From: Flavobacterium algicola
GTDB taxonomy: Bacteria > Bacteroidota > Bacteroidia > Flavobacteriales > Flavobacteriaceae
Length of the DNA stretch: 64,000 nt
Direction: 5' to 3'
NCBI RefSeq assembly: GCF_022399565.1
Contig: NZ_JAJTUT010000001.1
Location: 124,001-188,000, forward strand
The notes below the pieces were generated by a model that did not search any database, was not told where the DNA came from, and saw nothing but the letters and a program-made list of their open reading frames with translations. This document shows positions 35,371 to 44,198 of this stretch, in pieces (the first letter of the stretch is position 1; each line of letters begins with the position of its first letter). Made by a program: the position numbers and the translations under genes.

Positions 35371-36654
35371 ATGATTATTTTTGACGAGAAAAATGCTCCT
35401 GTACAACTAGATCCAACCTGGCTAACCGATTATTTTAATATTGAAGCCTATGTTGCTGCTTACATAAACCTGCCTATTCTAATAATGGTATTGGTATTTG
35501 TATGCTTTGTTGCTTGGTATTTGACCAAGAAAATAGTTGTTGGTTCTATTCATAAAATATTTTTGAAAACCAAAGTTACTTGGGATGACATTTTGGTTGA
35601 AAAAAGAATTTTTGATAAGCTGGCTTTAATTGTGCCTGCATTAATCATTATTTTTGCCGTTCCTGTTGTATTTGGTCAATTTCCTACGATATCAAAATAT
35701 GCAGTGAATCTCGCCTCAGTCATGCTAATAATGGTAATCATTTGGGTGATTAATGCTGTACTAGCCGTTTTTAATGAAGTTTTATCGCAATCTCATATCT
35801 TTAAGGATAAACCAATTTCAAGCTACATTCAGGTACTTAATATCATTGTGTATTTTGTGGGTGGAATTCTTATCTTATCATTACTCCTAGGTAAAAGTCC
35901 GTTTTACTTTTTAGGTGCAATGGGTGCGATGACGGCAATTTTATTATTGATTTTTAAGGACACCATTTTGGGATTTGTCGCTAGTATCCAAATGTCAGTA
36001 TATGACATGGTACGTGTAGGTGACTGGATTGCCATGCCAAAATATGATGCAGATGGAGACGTAATGTCAATCAATTTAAGTACTGTAAAAGTTCAAAATT
36101 GGGATAAAACAATTACCACCATTCCCACTTATGCTTTTATAAATGATTCCTTTAAAAACTGGCGCGGAATGAGTAATTCTGGAGGACGTAGAATCAATAG
36201 ATCTATTTATCTTAAGGTGAGTAGCTTTTGTTTTTGTGACGAAGAAATGCTGGAACAGTTCAAAAAATACACGCTTATAAAAGACTACATTTTAAAGAAG
36301 GAAGAGGAGATTAAAAATCTTAATGCTTCATTGACTGACGAAAGAGCAAATCCCGTAAACGCCATTAGCTTGACAAATGTTGGAGTGTTCCGTGTATATG
36401 CAGAGAATTATATTTTATCAAATCCTCATATCAATAAAGATATGACCAATATGGTGCGACAATTAGACCCAACTTCAAAAGGTATGCCTTTGGAAATTTA
36501 TTGTTTTACCTACGAAAAAGAATGGGTGAAATTTGAACAAGTGAAGTCGGATATTTTTGATCATCTATTAACCATTACCTCCGAGTTCCATTTGGAAGTT
36601 TTTGAAGAACCTTCTGGAAGGGATTTTCGAACATTGACTGAAAGTAGAAAGTAA
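35371..36654 (+). CDS. MscS-family mechanosensitive channel (YbdG-like)
   Basis: The 427-residue protein has several transmembrane helices and then the conserved MscS core: a pore-lining helix region (FYFLGAMGAMTAILLLIFKDTI, residues about 185-206), followed by the beta domain block VGDWIAMPKYDADGDVMSINLSTV. Length and cytoplasmic C-terminal extension fit the YbdG/miniconductance-like branch. It releases ions during osmotic downshock. I start at ATG 35371 rather than the TTG codon one triplet upstream. It is transcribed on its own. Confidence 0.92.
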   Translation: MIIFDEKNAPVQLDPTWLTDYFNIEAYVAAYINLPILIMVLVFVCFVAWYLTKKIVVGSIHKIFLKTKVTWDDILVEKRIFDKLALIVPALIIIFAVPVVFGQFPTISKYAVNLASVMLIMVIIWVINAVLAVFNEVLSQSHIFKDKPISSYIQVLNIIVYFVGGILILSLLLGKSPFYFLGAMGAMTAILLLIFKDTILGFVASIQMSVYDMVRVGDWIAMPKYDADGDVMSINLSTVKVQNWDKTITTIPTYAFINDSFKNWRGMSNSGGRRINRSIYLKVSSFCFCDEEMLEQFKKYTLIKDYILKKEEEIKNLNASLTDERANPVNAISLTNVGVFRVYAENYILSNPHINKDMTNMVRQLDPTSKGMPLEIYCFTYEKEWVKFEQVKSDIFDHLLTITSEFHLEVFEEPSGRDFRTLTESRK

Positions 36655-36892
36655 TGTGCTGTTTTTTCGATCTACAACTTTCAATTTTATATTACTTATA
36701 AGTTTGTAAGAACAGCATTTAGAATGTATCTAGTAGTAAAAGCGATAGAATTGTAGCTTTTTGAATAATTCATCTCTTTCGAATAAAATAAAAAATGCTT
36801 CGCCAATCCAAATAAAATCAAATATTTACCTCGGTAATGGCAATTCAACTTTAATGTATTAGTTAAAATAATATTAAGCTTTTACAATTAAA

Positions 36893-36923
36893 TTGCACAC
36901 AATCTAATTGTACACTATCTTTG
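36893..36923 (+). promoter_or_regulatory. promoter of ohrR-ohr
   Basis: TTG at 36893-36895 and TATCTTTG at 36916-36923 are 20 nt apart; the ohrR ATG (36942) follows after 18 nt. TTGCACACAATCTAATTGTAC between the two elements contains the short inverted pair ACAAT/ATTGT (about 36899-36910), a possible OhrR operator. Confidence 0.6.
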
Positions 36924-36941
36924 TACTATCAAATTATCAAA

Positions 36942-37361
36942 ATGAAAGACCAGTTACATATAAGCGAGCAAGTTTGTTTCCCGGTTTACCTATTTGCTAA
37001 GGAAATTATAAGTCAGTACCGCCCTTTACTAGAAGCGCTACAACTTACTTATCCTCAGTATTTGGTCATGATGGTTTTATGGGAATGTGAAGAGCAAACA
37101 GTCAATCAAATTGGAGAAAAACTACAGTTAGACAGTGGTACTCTCACTCCACTATTAAAAAGAATGGAGCACAAAGAATTTGTTGATCGAAAAAGAAGTA
37201 CAATCGACGAGCGTATTGTAAACATCACATTAACTGAAAAAGGTAAAGCTTTGAAAGAGGAAGCGGCATCGATCCCAGGTCAACTCATGGAAGCAATGAA
37301 TTTATCAGTAGAAGATCTACTGGTTTTGAAAAATATAATAATTAAAATATCAAAAAAATGA
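36942..37361 (+). CDS. ohrR: organic hydroperoxide sensor OhrR (MarR family)
   Basis: This 139-residue MarR-type repressor has the reactive N-terminal Cys12 in SEQVCFPVYLF, the hallmark of OhrR, and the winged helix-turn-helix (EEQTVNQIGEKLQLDSGTL and RKRSTIDERIV). Organic peroxides oxidise the Cys and release DNA. I start at ATG 36942; the extra seven residues from a TTG upstream would overlap the promoter -7 element. Its end overlaps the ohr start by 4 nt, so it regulates its own operon. Confidence 0.95.
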   Translation: MKDQLHISEQVCFPVYLFAKEIISQYRPLLEALQLTYPQYLVMMVLWECEEQTVNQIGEKLQLDSGTLTPLLKRMEHKEFVDRKRSTIDERIVNITLTEKGKALKEEAASIPGQLMEAMNLSVEDLLVLKNIIIKISKK

Positions 37362-37780
37362 AAACATTATATACAACACAAGCTACTGCTACGGGTGGTA
37401 GAAACGGACAAGTAAAAAGCGAAAACGGAATAGTTGATTTAGAAGTAAGAATGCCAAAAGCGTTAGGTGGTAGCAATGATGATTTTGCAAATCCTGAAAT
37501 GCTTTTTGCAGCAGGATACTCTGCTTGTTTTGATAGTGCATTAAACTTGGTTATCAAAAAAGAAAATATTGAAACTGGTGCAACTACTGTTTCTGCAAAA
37601 GTAAGCATTGGTCAAAACGACAATGGTGGTTTTGGATTGGAAGCGGAATTACATGCTAATATTCCTGGTGTAACAATAGAGGTAGCGCAATCGCTGATTG
37701 AAAAAGCACATGAAGTTTGTCCTTATTCTAATGCGACAAAAGGAAACATGCCAGTTAAATTGACCGTTTCAAACGACTAA
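37358..37780 (+). CDS. ohr: organic hydroperoxide resistance protein Ohr
   Basis: The 140-residue peroxidase has both catalytic cysteines, Cys57 (AAGYSACFDSAL) and Cys121 (EVCPYSNATKGN). It is a thiol-dependent peroxidase that reduces organic hydroperoxides and is recycled by lipoylated proteins or thiols. Its ATG overlaps the ohrR stop by 4 nt. A nitroreductase gene follows after 35 nt and may be part of the same operon. Confidence 0.96.
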   Translation: MKTLYTTQATATGGRNGQVKSENGIVDLEVRMPKALGGSNDDFANPEMLFAAGYSACFDSALNLVIKKENIETGATTVSAKVSIGQNDNGGFGLEAELHANIPGVTIEVAQSLIEKAHEVCPYSNATKGNMPVKLTVSND

Positions 37781-37815
37781 AAAAATATTTTTTTAACACA
37801 TAAATAAACATTATA

Positions 37816-38451
37816 ATGGCATTATTAGAAGATTTGAACTGGAGACACGCAGTAAAAGCATACGACCCAAGTAAAAAAGTAAGTCAAGAAAATATAGACA
37901 AGATTGTAGAAGCAGCACGTTTGGCACCTACATCTTCTGGATTACAACCTTTCAATGTAATCGTAGTAGAAAACCAAGAATTAAAAGAAAAATTGGTTAA
38001 AGGTGCATTGAATCCAGAATGCATGAGAGACTGTTCTCATGTTGTGATTTTTGCAGGTTGGGACCGTTATACTGCTGAGCGCATTGACAAAGTCTACAAC
38101 CATACAACTGATGAGCGTGGTCTAGAGAGAGGACGTTTTGGAAGTTATACTGATAAACTAAAAGAAATTTACCTTGCACAACCTGCCGAAGAAAATTTTG
38201 CACACATCGCAAGACAATCTTACATCGCACTTGGTTTAGCACTTGGTGAAGCTGCAGAATTAAGAATTGACAGTACTCCTGTTGAAGGTTTTAACAACGC
38301 AGTGGTTGATGAAGTTTTAGAATTAGAAAGATTAGGATTAAAAAGTATTTCCTTAATGTACGTAGGATATGCTGATACTGCTAACGACTGGATCGCTCCA
38401 ATGAAAAAAGTGAGAACACCAAAGGATGAATTTGTAATTGAGTTTAAATAA
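37816..38451 (+). CDS. NAD(P)H-dependent nitroreductase
   Basis: This 211-residue FMN enzyme belongs to the nitroreductase family (NfsB/DrgA-like), with the N-terminal block WRHAVKAYDPSKKVSQE and the FMN-binding APTSSGLQPF and IALGLALGEAAEL segments. It reduces quinones or nitro compounds with NAD(P)H. It follows ohr closely and is closed by a terminator, so it may be co-induced by peroxides or electrophiles. Confidence 0.93.
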   Translation: MALLEDLNWRHAVKAYDPSKKVSQENIDKIVEAARLAPTSSGLQPFNVIVVENQELKEKLVKGALNPECMRDCSHVVIFAGWDRYTAERIDKVYNHTTDERGLERGRFGSYTDKLKEIYLAQPAEENFAHIARQSYIALGLALGEAAELRIDSTPVEGFNNAVVDEVLELERLGLKSISLMYVGYADTANDWIAPMKKVRTPKDEFVIEFK

Positions 38452-38512
38452 TCCCGATTTATTGAGATTTAGACTTTATTAGTCATCTTCAAGCTTCTTT
38501 ACTATAGAAAAG

Positions 38513-38546
38513 CCTGGATCAAAACCCAGTTTTGACCCAGGTTTTT
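38513..38546 (+). terminator. terminator after the nitroreductase gene
   Basis: CCTGGATCAAAA and TTTTGACCCAGG (38513-38541) pair with one mismatch around loop CCCAG, followed by five T. Confidence 0.8.
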
Positions 38547-38665
38547 CGATTATCGTTCATCATTACAATTGCATTTGGTTTCATCATTAAACATGTTGCA
38601 ACCTTCAGTTTTATTTAAGTTATCCTTGCGAATAGTGTTAGGATACCAACCTAAACTTTATACCT

Positions 38666-39697
38666 ATGAAAACAAATAATATAAACGACAAACACACTGC
38701 ATATTCCATTTTGGATCTTGCTATTGTGACCAAAGGAAGTTCCTTTAAAGAAACAATACAAAACACAGTATCACTAGCGCAAAAAGCAGAAGAATTTGGT
38801 TATACGCGCTATTGGTTGGCCGAGCATCATAACATGCCTGCAATAGCTAGTACTGCCACCTCTATACTAATTGGCCATGTTGCAGAGGCGACAACAACTT
38901 TGAAAGTGGGTTCTGGTGGAATTATGCTACCCAATCACTCGGCTTTGATTGTTGCAGAACAATTTGGTACATTAGGAACGATGTATCCTAATCGTATCGA
39001 TTTAGGTTTGGGTAGAGCTCCGGGAACGGATCAAATTACTGCTCGCGCCATTCGATCTGATTTTATGGATGCCGCTCAATCTTTTCCAGAAGAAATTGAG
39101 AGTATTCAAACTTACTTTTCGACCAATAATCAAAATGCAAAAGTGAGAGCCCCAATAGCTGAAGGAGTTAATGTGCCCATCTATGTTTTGGGATCTAGTA
39201 CCGATAGTGCACATTTGGCGGCTAGAAAAGGACTGCCTTATGCTTTTGCAAGTCATTTTGCAACAGCACAGTTACTTCCTGCTTTAGATATCTACCGTAA
39301 CGAATTTATGCCTTCGCCAGATCTTGACAAACCTTCTGTAACTACAGGAATCAATGTTTTTGCTGCAGATACAGATGAAGAGGCCGAGCGCATGGCAACT
39401 TCCTTTATAAAAATGATTGTGAGTCTACTTACAGGTGCAAAAAGAGAAGCGCTTGACGAGCCGGCTGAAATGACAGCAGAACTGAGAGAGACGCTTGCAC
39501 ACCCAACAGTACAACAAATGACGCGTTATACATTTATCGGGTCAAAAAGTAAAGTAAAAAAAGAATTAAAAGAATTTATAGACAAAACAGGAACTGATGA
39601 ATTAATCATTACAACCAATTGTCACAATCAAGAGGCTAGAATACGATCTTACCAACTAGCCGCTGAGATCATTAATGAGTTGAATGAAGAAAAATAA
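38666..39697 (+). CDS. LLM-class flavin-dependent oxidoreductase
   Basis: The 343-residue protein is a luciferase-like monooxygenase family member (YhbW-like), with YSILDLAIVTKGSS at the start, WLAEHHNMPAIASTA, and VGSGGIMLPNHSAL as the usual barrel blocks. Such enzymes use FMNH2 for monooxygenation or act as flavin-binding proteins; the substrate is unknown. A TATCCTTG element (38621-38628) upstream is a weak promoter match. A strong terminator follows. Confidence 0.9.
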   Translation: MKTNNINDKHTAYSILDLAIVTKGSSFKETIQNTVSLAQKAEEFGYTRYWLAEHHNMPAIASTATSILIGHVAEATTTLKVGSGGIMLPNHSALIVAEQFGTLGTMYPNRIDLGLGRAPGTDQITARAIRSDFMDAAQSFPEEIESIQTYFSTNNQNAKVRAPIAEGVNVPIYVLGSSTDSAHLAARKGLPYAFASHFATAQLLPALDIYRNEFMPSPDLDKPSVTTGINVFAADTDEEAERMATSFIKMIVSLLTGAKREALDEPAEMTAELRETLAHPTVQQMTRYTFIGSKSKVKKELKEFIDKTGTDELIITTNCHNQEARIRSYQLAAEIINELNEEK

Positions 39698-39720
39698 TAC
39701 CACGATTGCCTTCTAAAGTA

Positions 39721-39763
39721 AATGCCACTGACTAAAATAAATTAGTTAGTGGCATTTTTTTTT
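39721..39763. terminator. bidirectional terminator
   Basis: A 15-bp stem with one G-U pair (39721-39735 and 39742-39756; AATGCCACT..AGTGGCATT), loop of 6 nt, then T-run to 39763. It separates the convergent oxidoreductase and SHOCT genes. Confidence 0.85.
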
Positions 39764-39781
39764 ATTGTAAGATCGTAATTA

Positions 39782-40570
39782 TTACAACCTGCTTAATAAT
39801 TCGGCTTTCTTTTTTTCAAATTCATCAACCGATAAAATATTTTTATCTTTTAATCCTGCTAACTTTTCGATCTTAACAAAAATATCTTCTTCAAAATCAT
39901 TTTGAATGTCGGATGTTGCCGCAGTTGTACTCGGCTCTAAGTTCATAGGCTGTTGCTGTTGCTCCTCTTTATAAATCGGTGCAGCTGCTGCTGGTCTATT
40001 TTCACCACCCGAAATAATAGGTAATGTACTTAGATTTACAGTTCCGTACTGACTTGTAAAAGTTACCGAATAATTACCACCTTGCTGTTGTCCTACACCA
40101 CCAATATGATGATCTAGCGTATCAAATACAGTTACTTTTCCGTTTTCTTGAATCGCAAGGCGACCAATAGTAGAGAAAACTGCATAATTAGTATTGTTTT
40201 GACTCCCAGTAGAATTAGGAACGCCCAAATCTCCCCACCAATTTGCCGATGAATGAAATCCGTTTTGATTCTCTTGCTTCGGTAAAGGCACATATTGAAT
40301 AGCTCCTTGATTAATCAAATTAGAAAGATCAATACAAAGACCATTAACGGTGTTCTTAAGTTGATTGTTAAACATATCACCAACCATCGTCATGCCACCT
40401 TGCATCCACTGCCCGCCACCACCAAGTTCTGGAATATAAAATTGTGCCATTGTTCCATTACTTCTCATAAGTGCTTGCGTCAATTCTGTAACAGCATTGG
40501 CACTAACTCCATAACGATTTGCTACATTCATCATGTTTTGAAAACTAGCATCTGTGAATATTGCATTCAT
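39782..40570 (-). CDS. SHOCT-domain protein
   Basis: The 262-residue protein has an N-terminal helical part without signal peptide, a Gly-rich middle, a Gln-rich linker (KEEQQQQP) and a C-terminal SHOCT domain (about 233-262; LAGLKDKNILSVDEFEKKKAELL). SHOCT domains are short oligomerisation modules attached to many proteins. The N-terminal domain is not one I can name. It is transcribed alone with a TATCTTTG element upstream. Confidence 0.8.
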   Translation of the reverse strand: MNAIFTDASFQNMMNVANRYGVSANAVTELTQALMRSNGTMAQFYIPELGGGGQWMQGGMTMVGDMFNNQLKNTVNGLCIDLSNLINQGAIQYVPLPKQENQNGFHSSANWWGDLGVPNSTGSQNNTNYAVFSTIGRLAIQENGKVTVFDTLDHHIGGVGQQQGGNYSVTFTSQYGTVNLSTLPIISGGENRPAAAAPIYKEEQQQQPMNLEPSTTAATSDIQNDFEEDIFVKIEKLAGLKDKNILSVDEFEKKKAELLSRL

Positions 40571-40622
40571 ATTATCTCTCTATCATTAAGTTATAAAAAA
40601 TGTTTGTCTAACAATTTTCATG

Positions 40623-40630
40623 CAAAGATA
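40623..40630 (-). promoter_or_regulatory. promoter -7 element of the SHOCT gene
   Basis: On the minus strand TATCTTTG lies 52 nt upstream of the start codon of the SHOCT gene. Confidence 0.5.
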
Positions 40631-40777
40631 CCCTTTACAAATGCCAAATGGATTGTTTTAACTTTAAGTTTATAATTCTTTTTAAATTTAGAAGCTTTAC
40701 AGCTAGCCTCTTAAAACAAAAAAGAGCTCGCATGAAGATCATTTACATTTTCAATTTAGATCGTGACAGTATTGAAC

Positions 40778-41224
40778 TTAGTAAATATCTTGTATTTGGT
40801 ATTCCATTTCGTTAAATTTAAAATAGTCTCCTTTTTTTAATCCTCTCATAGCAGCGTATATTGGAGCTCTAGTAGAAATACCAAAAATAGCTTTTCCTTC
40901 TACTTCAATTTCCTCTATTGATACGCAGATATATATTGTAATCTTATCAGTTACGACCAACGCGCCTGGTTCTACAATAGTACATTCATTTTCCGGATTC
41001 AAAGTTTCTAGAAATTCCATTTCGCGTAAAGCAAAATCCAATTCTTTACCTACAGCATTGTATAATTCTACTTTACCAGCGGCTCTTCCTTCCGTTTGGC
41101 TAGGAGATTGATTGGCTTCAAGCACATCAGACTTCATCGAATCGATTCTATTTTGAAAACTATCTATTAGTTCTGATTGTTTAAGCAAACAAGCATCTTG
41201 AATTAGATTTTTTGAAATTGTCAT
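40778..41224 (-). CDS. GreA/GreB-like protein
   Basis: This 148-residue protein has an N-terminal helical hairpin (about 1-75) and a C-terminal FKBP-like domain of the GreA/B type ending PIYAAMRGLKKGDYFKFNEMEYQI. Gre factors enter the RNA polymerase secondary channel and use acidic residues at the hairpin tip to trigger RNA cleavage. Here the tip region (EANQSPSQTEGRAAG) has only isolated Glu residues, so cleavage activity is doubtful. Similar short proteins in Bacteroidetes are often misnamed 3-oxoacyl-ACP synthase. It may modulate polymerase in another way. Confidence 0.7.
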   Translation of the reverse strand: MTISKNLIQDACLLKQSELIDSFQNRIDSMKSDVLEANQSPSQTEGRAAGKVELYNAVGKELDFALREMEFLETLNPENECTIVEPGALVVTDKITIYICVSIEEIEVEGKAIFGISTRAPIYAAMRGLKKGDYFKFNEMEYQIQDIY

Positions 41225-41493
41225 TTATTTAAATTTTAATTAGGTTAGTAGTAGCACTTACTATAAATATAACACATTTTTGACCACTAATATGAATTAC
41301 CACCTTAAAATACATTTCATCTTACAAAACTATTTTAAGTTTCGTTATCTATTTATTTAATATAGAATTTTATACTTCCTTATATAAAGTAAACCGAGTT
41401 ATACCCTTTTTAACCAATAAAATTTCTTAATCTTGCTTTTATGCTCTACCTACTAATTATTGGCAAGAGAATTAATTCTACCGCAAAACTATC

Positions 41494-42219
41494 ATGTTCA
41501 GACATCAAGGAAAAACAAGGACGTTAGACCACAACAAAAAGATTGCCTCATTGCTTTCGTTTGTGGCAGGGATTGTAAACGTCGTTGGATTCTTATCTGT
41601 GCAGCGCCTAACCACTAATGTCACGGGACATTTTGCTTTTTTTATTGACGAAGTTTTCAAACTCCACTTTTCCGACAGTCTTATTTACTTTCTGTATATT
41701 TTATTTTTCTTTATGGGCTCATTTTGCTCCAATTTATTGATTGAATTAAGCACCTCAAAAAACGAAAAATTTGCATTTGTTATTCCAACTATTATCGAAA
41801 GTGCAATTCTTGTTTCTGTTGCGTTTTTGGGACAGTTCATGATTAAGGACTATGCAAATATGATAGCTTTTAGTTTACTATTTGCCATGGGGTTGCAAAA
41901 TGCCTTGGTAACACGAATCTCAAATGCAGTTGTGAGAACCACACACTTAACTGGTCTATTTACAGATCTTGGTATCGAAATTTCGCAACTTTTTTTTTAC
42001 AAGCAGAGAGAACAGCAAATCAAATTACGCTCCACTATACAATTACGACTGCGAATTATTACATTTTTCTTTCTAGGTGGATTTATTGGAGGTGTTTGTT
42101 ACTCATACTTTAATTTTTATGTACTGCTCATTCCTGCATCGATGTTGTTGATTGGACTTTACTATGATCATTTAAAATTTCAACTATCAAGTTGGAAACA
42201 CCAATTTGACAATAAATAA
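41494..42219 (+). CDS. YoaK/DUF1275 family membrane protein
   Basis: The 241-residue protein has about six transmembrane helices. The block LSFVAGIVNVVGFLSV followed by TNVTGHFA near the N-terminus and GLQNALVTRISNAVVRTTHLTG in the middle identify the YoaK (DUF1275) family. No function is established. It stands alone between two non-coding gaps of about 200-270 nt. Confidence 0.92.
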   Translation: MFRHQGKTRTLDHNKKIASLLSFVAGIVNVVGFLSVQRLTTNVTGHFAFFIDEVFKLHFSDSLIYFLYILFFFMGSFCSNLLIELSTSKNEKFAFVIPTIIESAILVSVAFLGQFMIKDYANMIAFSLLFAMGLQNALVTRISNAVVRTTHLTGLFTDLGIEISQLFFYKQREQQIKLRSTIQLRLRIITFFFLGGFIGGVCYSYFNFYVLLIPASMLLIGLYYDHLKFQLSSWKHQFDNK

Positions 42220-42430
42220 ATTAGTTGGGTCGAAATACAAAATTTATAAGTTAATTTTATTATTGAATTAAAATAGGTAGATTTGCCTTGTAATTTCGAT
42301 AAAAAAACACAATTAGATAAAGTAGTTTTCTATCAAAAATTATATCAATAAAAAAACTGACTTAGTACACCAGAAAGCTTACCAAATTGTAATGATTTGA
42401 TTCACAAATACCTAAACCAAAATTAAAATT

Positions 42431-43081
42431 ATGTTTCATAAAGAAGGAGCCAAAACGATTTTATTCGGAATTATTTTTACCGTTGCCGCATTATTACTTT
42501 CAGATCAATTTGTGACAACATTTTGGTTGCAGAAACTAATCCAAATTAGTGCATTTTTAATTTTAATTATCATTCTACAATTTTTCAGAAACCCAAAAAG
42601 GGCAGCTACACTAAACGAAACACATGTTCTCGCTCCTGTAGATGGAAAAGTGGTAGTTATTGAAGAAGTTTATGAAGCAGAGTATTTTAAAGAAAAACGC
42701 CTGCAAATTTCGATTTTTATGTCTCCTATAAACGTGCATGTTACACGCTATGCCGTAAGTGGATTAGTAAAATTTAGCAAATACCATCCTGGAAAATTTT
42801 TGGTTGCTTGGCACCCAAAAGCTAGTGAAGAAAATGAAAGAACAACAATCGTAATCGAGAACAAATCTTTTGGTGAAATTTTGTACCGTCAAATTGCAGG
42901 AGCGCTAGCGCGTAGAATTGTAAACTACGCCAAAGAAGGAATGCAAGTGGAACAAGGAACTGATGCTGGATTTATTAAATTTGGTTCAAGAGTAGATATC
43001 TTTTTACCTATTGGAACTCCTATTAATGTTGTTTTAAATCAAAAAGCTATTGGGGGCAAAACTATTATTGCATCAAAATAA
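42431..43081 (+). CDS. psd: phosphatidylserine decarboxylase proenzyme
   Basis: The 216-residue protein makes phosphatidylethanolamine from phosphatidylserine at the inner membrane. It has two N-terminal hydrophobic segments, VLAPVDGKVVVIEE, and the self-cleavage site Gly185-Ser186 in FIKFGSRVDIF, where the Ser becomes the pyruvoyl group. It is of the short Psd type. It is followed after 2 nt by an acyl-CoA-binding protein gene and then a superoxide dismutase gene. Phosphatidylserine synthase is not in the window. Confidence 0.95.
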   Translation: MFHKEGAKTILFGIIFTVAALLLSDQFVTTFWLQKLIQISAFLILIIILQFFRNPKRAATLNETHVLAPVDGKVVVIEEVYEAEYFKEKRLQISIFMSPINVHVTRYAVSGLVKFSKYHPGKFLVAWHPKASEENERTTIVIENKSFGEILYRQIAGALARRIVNYAKEGMQVEQGTDAGFIKFGSRVDIFLPIGTPINVVLNQKAIGGKTIIASK

Positions 43082-43083
43082 TC

Positions 43084-43377
43084 ATGAGTAACAAAGATCT
43101 AGAAACAAAATTTCAAGAAGCGCTATTGGTAGCACAAGAAATGTCTCAGTCTTCATTACCACAAGATGTACAATTACGACTGTATGCTTATTACAAGCAA
43201 GCTACTTTTGGCACCTTAGACACCGCTCAAGTTAATAATACTTTTCATCTAAGAGATGCTTTTAAGACCAATGCTTGGATGCAGATAAGCCATATATCGG
43301 CAGATGATGCCAAATTATATTACATCGAAATTATCAACTCACTCGTAAAAAATAACGATTCCAATGAAAACGAATAA
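43084..43377 (+). CDS. acyl-CoA-binding protein
   Basis: This 97-residue protein has the four-helix acyl-CoA-binding fold, with LRLYAYYKQATFGTLDTAQ (about 36-54) as the ligand-binding block. These proteins bind long-chain acyl-CoA in the cytosol and are common in eukaryotes but restricted in bacteria. It is coupled to psd (2-nt gap) and overlaps the superoxide dismutase gene by 14 nt, which suggests a link to membrane lipid synthesis. Confidence 0.93.
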   Translation: MSNKDLETKFQEALLVAQEMSQSSLPQDVQLRLYAYYKQATFGTLDTAQVNNTFHLRDAFKTNAWMQISHISADDAKLYYIEIINSLVKNNDSNENE

Positions 43378-44143
43378 TTTTTTTATAGTAAGTACTGCTT
43401 TTCTATTTTTGCTGCTTTCGTGCAACAAAAAAAAATATACCGAAGTTGTTGAAGTACCCTTACCTACAGCACAAGAAAAAATAACAATCGGAATGCCCGA
43501 AGATGTCTCAGCAGAAGAAGGTTCGTTCTTGATGGACAAATTGCCTTATGCGTATGATGCATTAGCTCCTACCGTTTCTCCACTTACCTTAGAAACGCAC
43601 TACTCTAAACATTACCTAACTTATACCAATAATTTTAATAGAGCAGTAGCGGGAACTGGCTTAGAAAATCTTTCTATTGAAGAAGTTTTATCAAAGCTGG
43701 ATACCAATAATGCAGAATTAAGAAATAATGCTGGTGGCTTTTACAATCATGGTATGTACTGGAAATCGATGGCTCCCAATGCTGGTGGCGCTCCTACAGA
43801 TACGATAGCATCTGTAATAAATCGAGATTTTGGTTCGTATGCCAATTTTAAAACAGCATTTAAATCCGAAGCTAGTAAACAGTTTGGATCTGCTTGGGTG
43901 TGGCTAATTGTAGATAAAGCAGGAAGATTGCAAATCACTAGTACGCAAAATCAAGATAATCCATTAATGCGTAATGCATCTGTAAAAGGAACCCCTATAA
44001 TTGCATTGGACTTATGGGAACATGCTTATTATCTAGGTTATCAATACCGACGCAGAAATTATATTGAGTCTTTTTTCAATGTTCTAAATTGGGCAAAAAT
44101 AAACGAAGCCTACTTAAATAGTACGAGAAGAAAATATTATTAA
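43364..44143 (+). CDS. lipoprotein superoxide dismutase (Fe/Mn family)
   Basis: The 259-residue protein has a lipobox ending at Cys20 (LLLSC), a linker of about 40 residues and a complete Fe/Mn superoxide dismutase domain. All four metal ligands are present: His79 (LETHYSKHY), His129 (GGFYNHGMYW), Asp216 and His220 (LDLWEHAYY). It would be fixed to the envelope and remove superoxide outside the cytosol, complementing the exported catalase at 32.7 kb. Its start lies inside the acyl-CoA-binding protein gene. Whether Fe or Mn is used cannot be read with certainty. Confidence 0.93.
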   Translation: MKTNNFFIVSTAFLFLLLSCNKKKYTEVVEVPLPTAQEKITIGMPEDVSAEEGSFLMDKLPYAYDALAPTVSPLTLETHYSKHYLTYTNNFNRAVAGTGLENLSIEEVLSKLDTNNAELRNNAGGFYNHGMYWKSMAPNAGGAPTDTIASVINRDFGSYANFKTAFKSEASKQFGSAWVWLIVDKAGRLQITSTQNQDNPLMRNASVKGTPIIALDLWEHAYYLGYQYRRRNYIESFFNVLNWAKINEAYLNSTRRKYY

Positions 44144-44148
44144 ATAGG

Positions 44149-44180
44149 AAAATGGATAGTGAGTAACTATCCATTTTTTT
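44149..44180. terminator. terminator after the superoxide dismutase gene
   Basis: AAAATGGATAGT (44149-44160) and ACTATCCATTTT (44166-44177) form a perfect 12-bp stem with loop GAGTA and a T-run to 44180. It may also serve the convergent GH13 gene. Confidence 0.92.
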
Positions 44181-44198
44181 ATGCTGTAATTTGTCTTC

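Noticed and set aside
36655..36720. Possible terminator TGCTGTT..AACAGCA after the MscS-type gene
   Set aside because: Only 7 bp with a loop of more than 40 nt and no T-run; too weak to call.
36921..36941. Longer TTG start for ohrR
   Set aside because: It would lie inside the promoter -7 element TATCTTTG; ATG 36942 fits the family.
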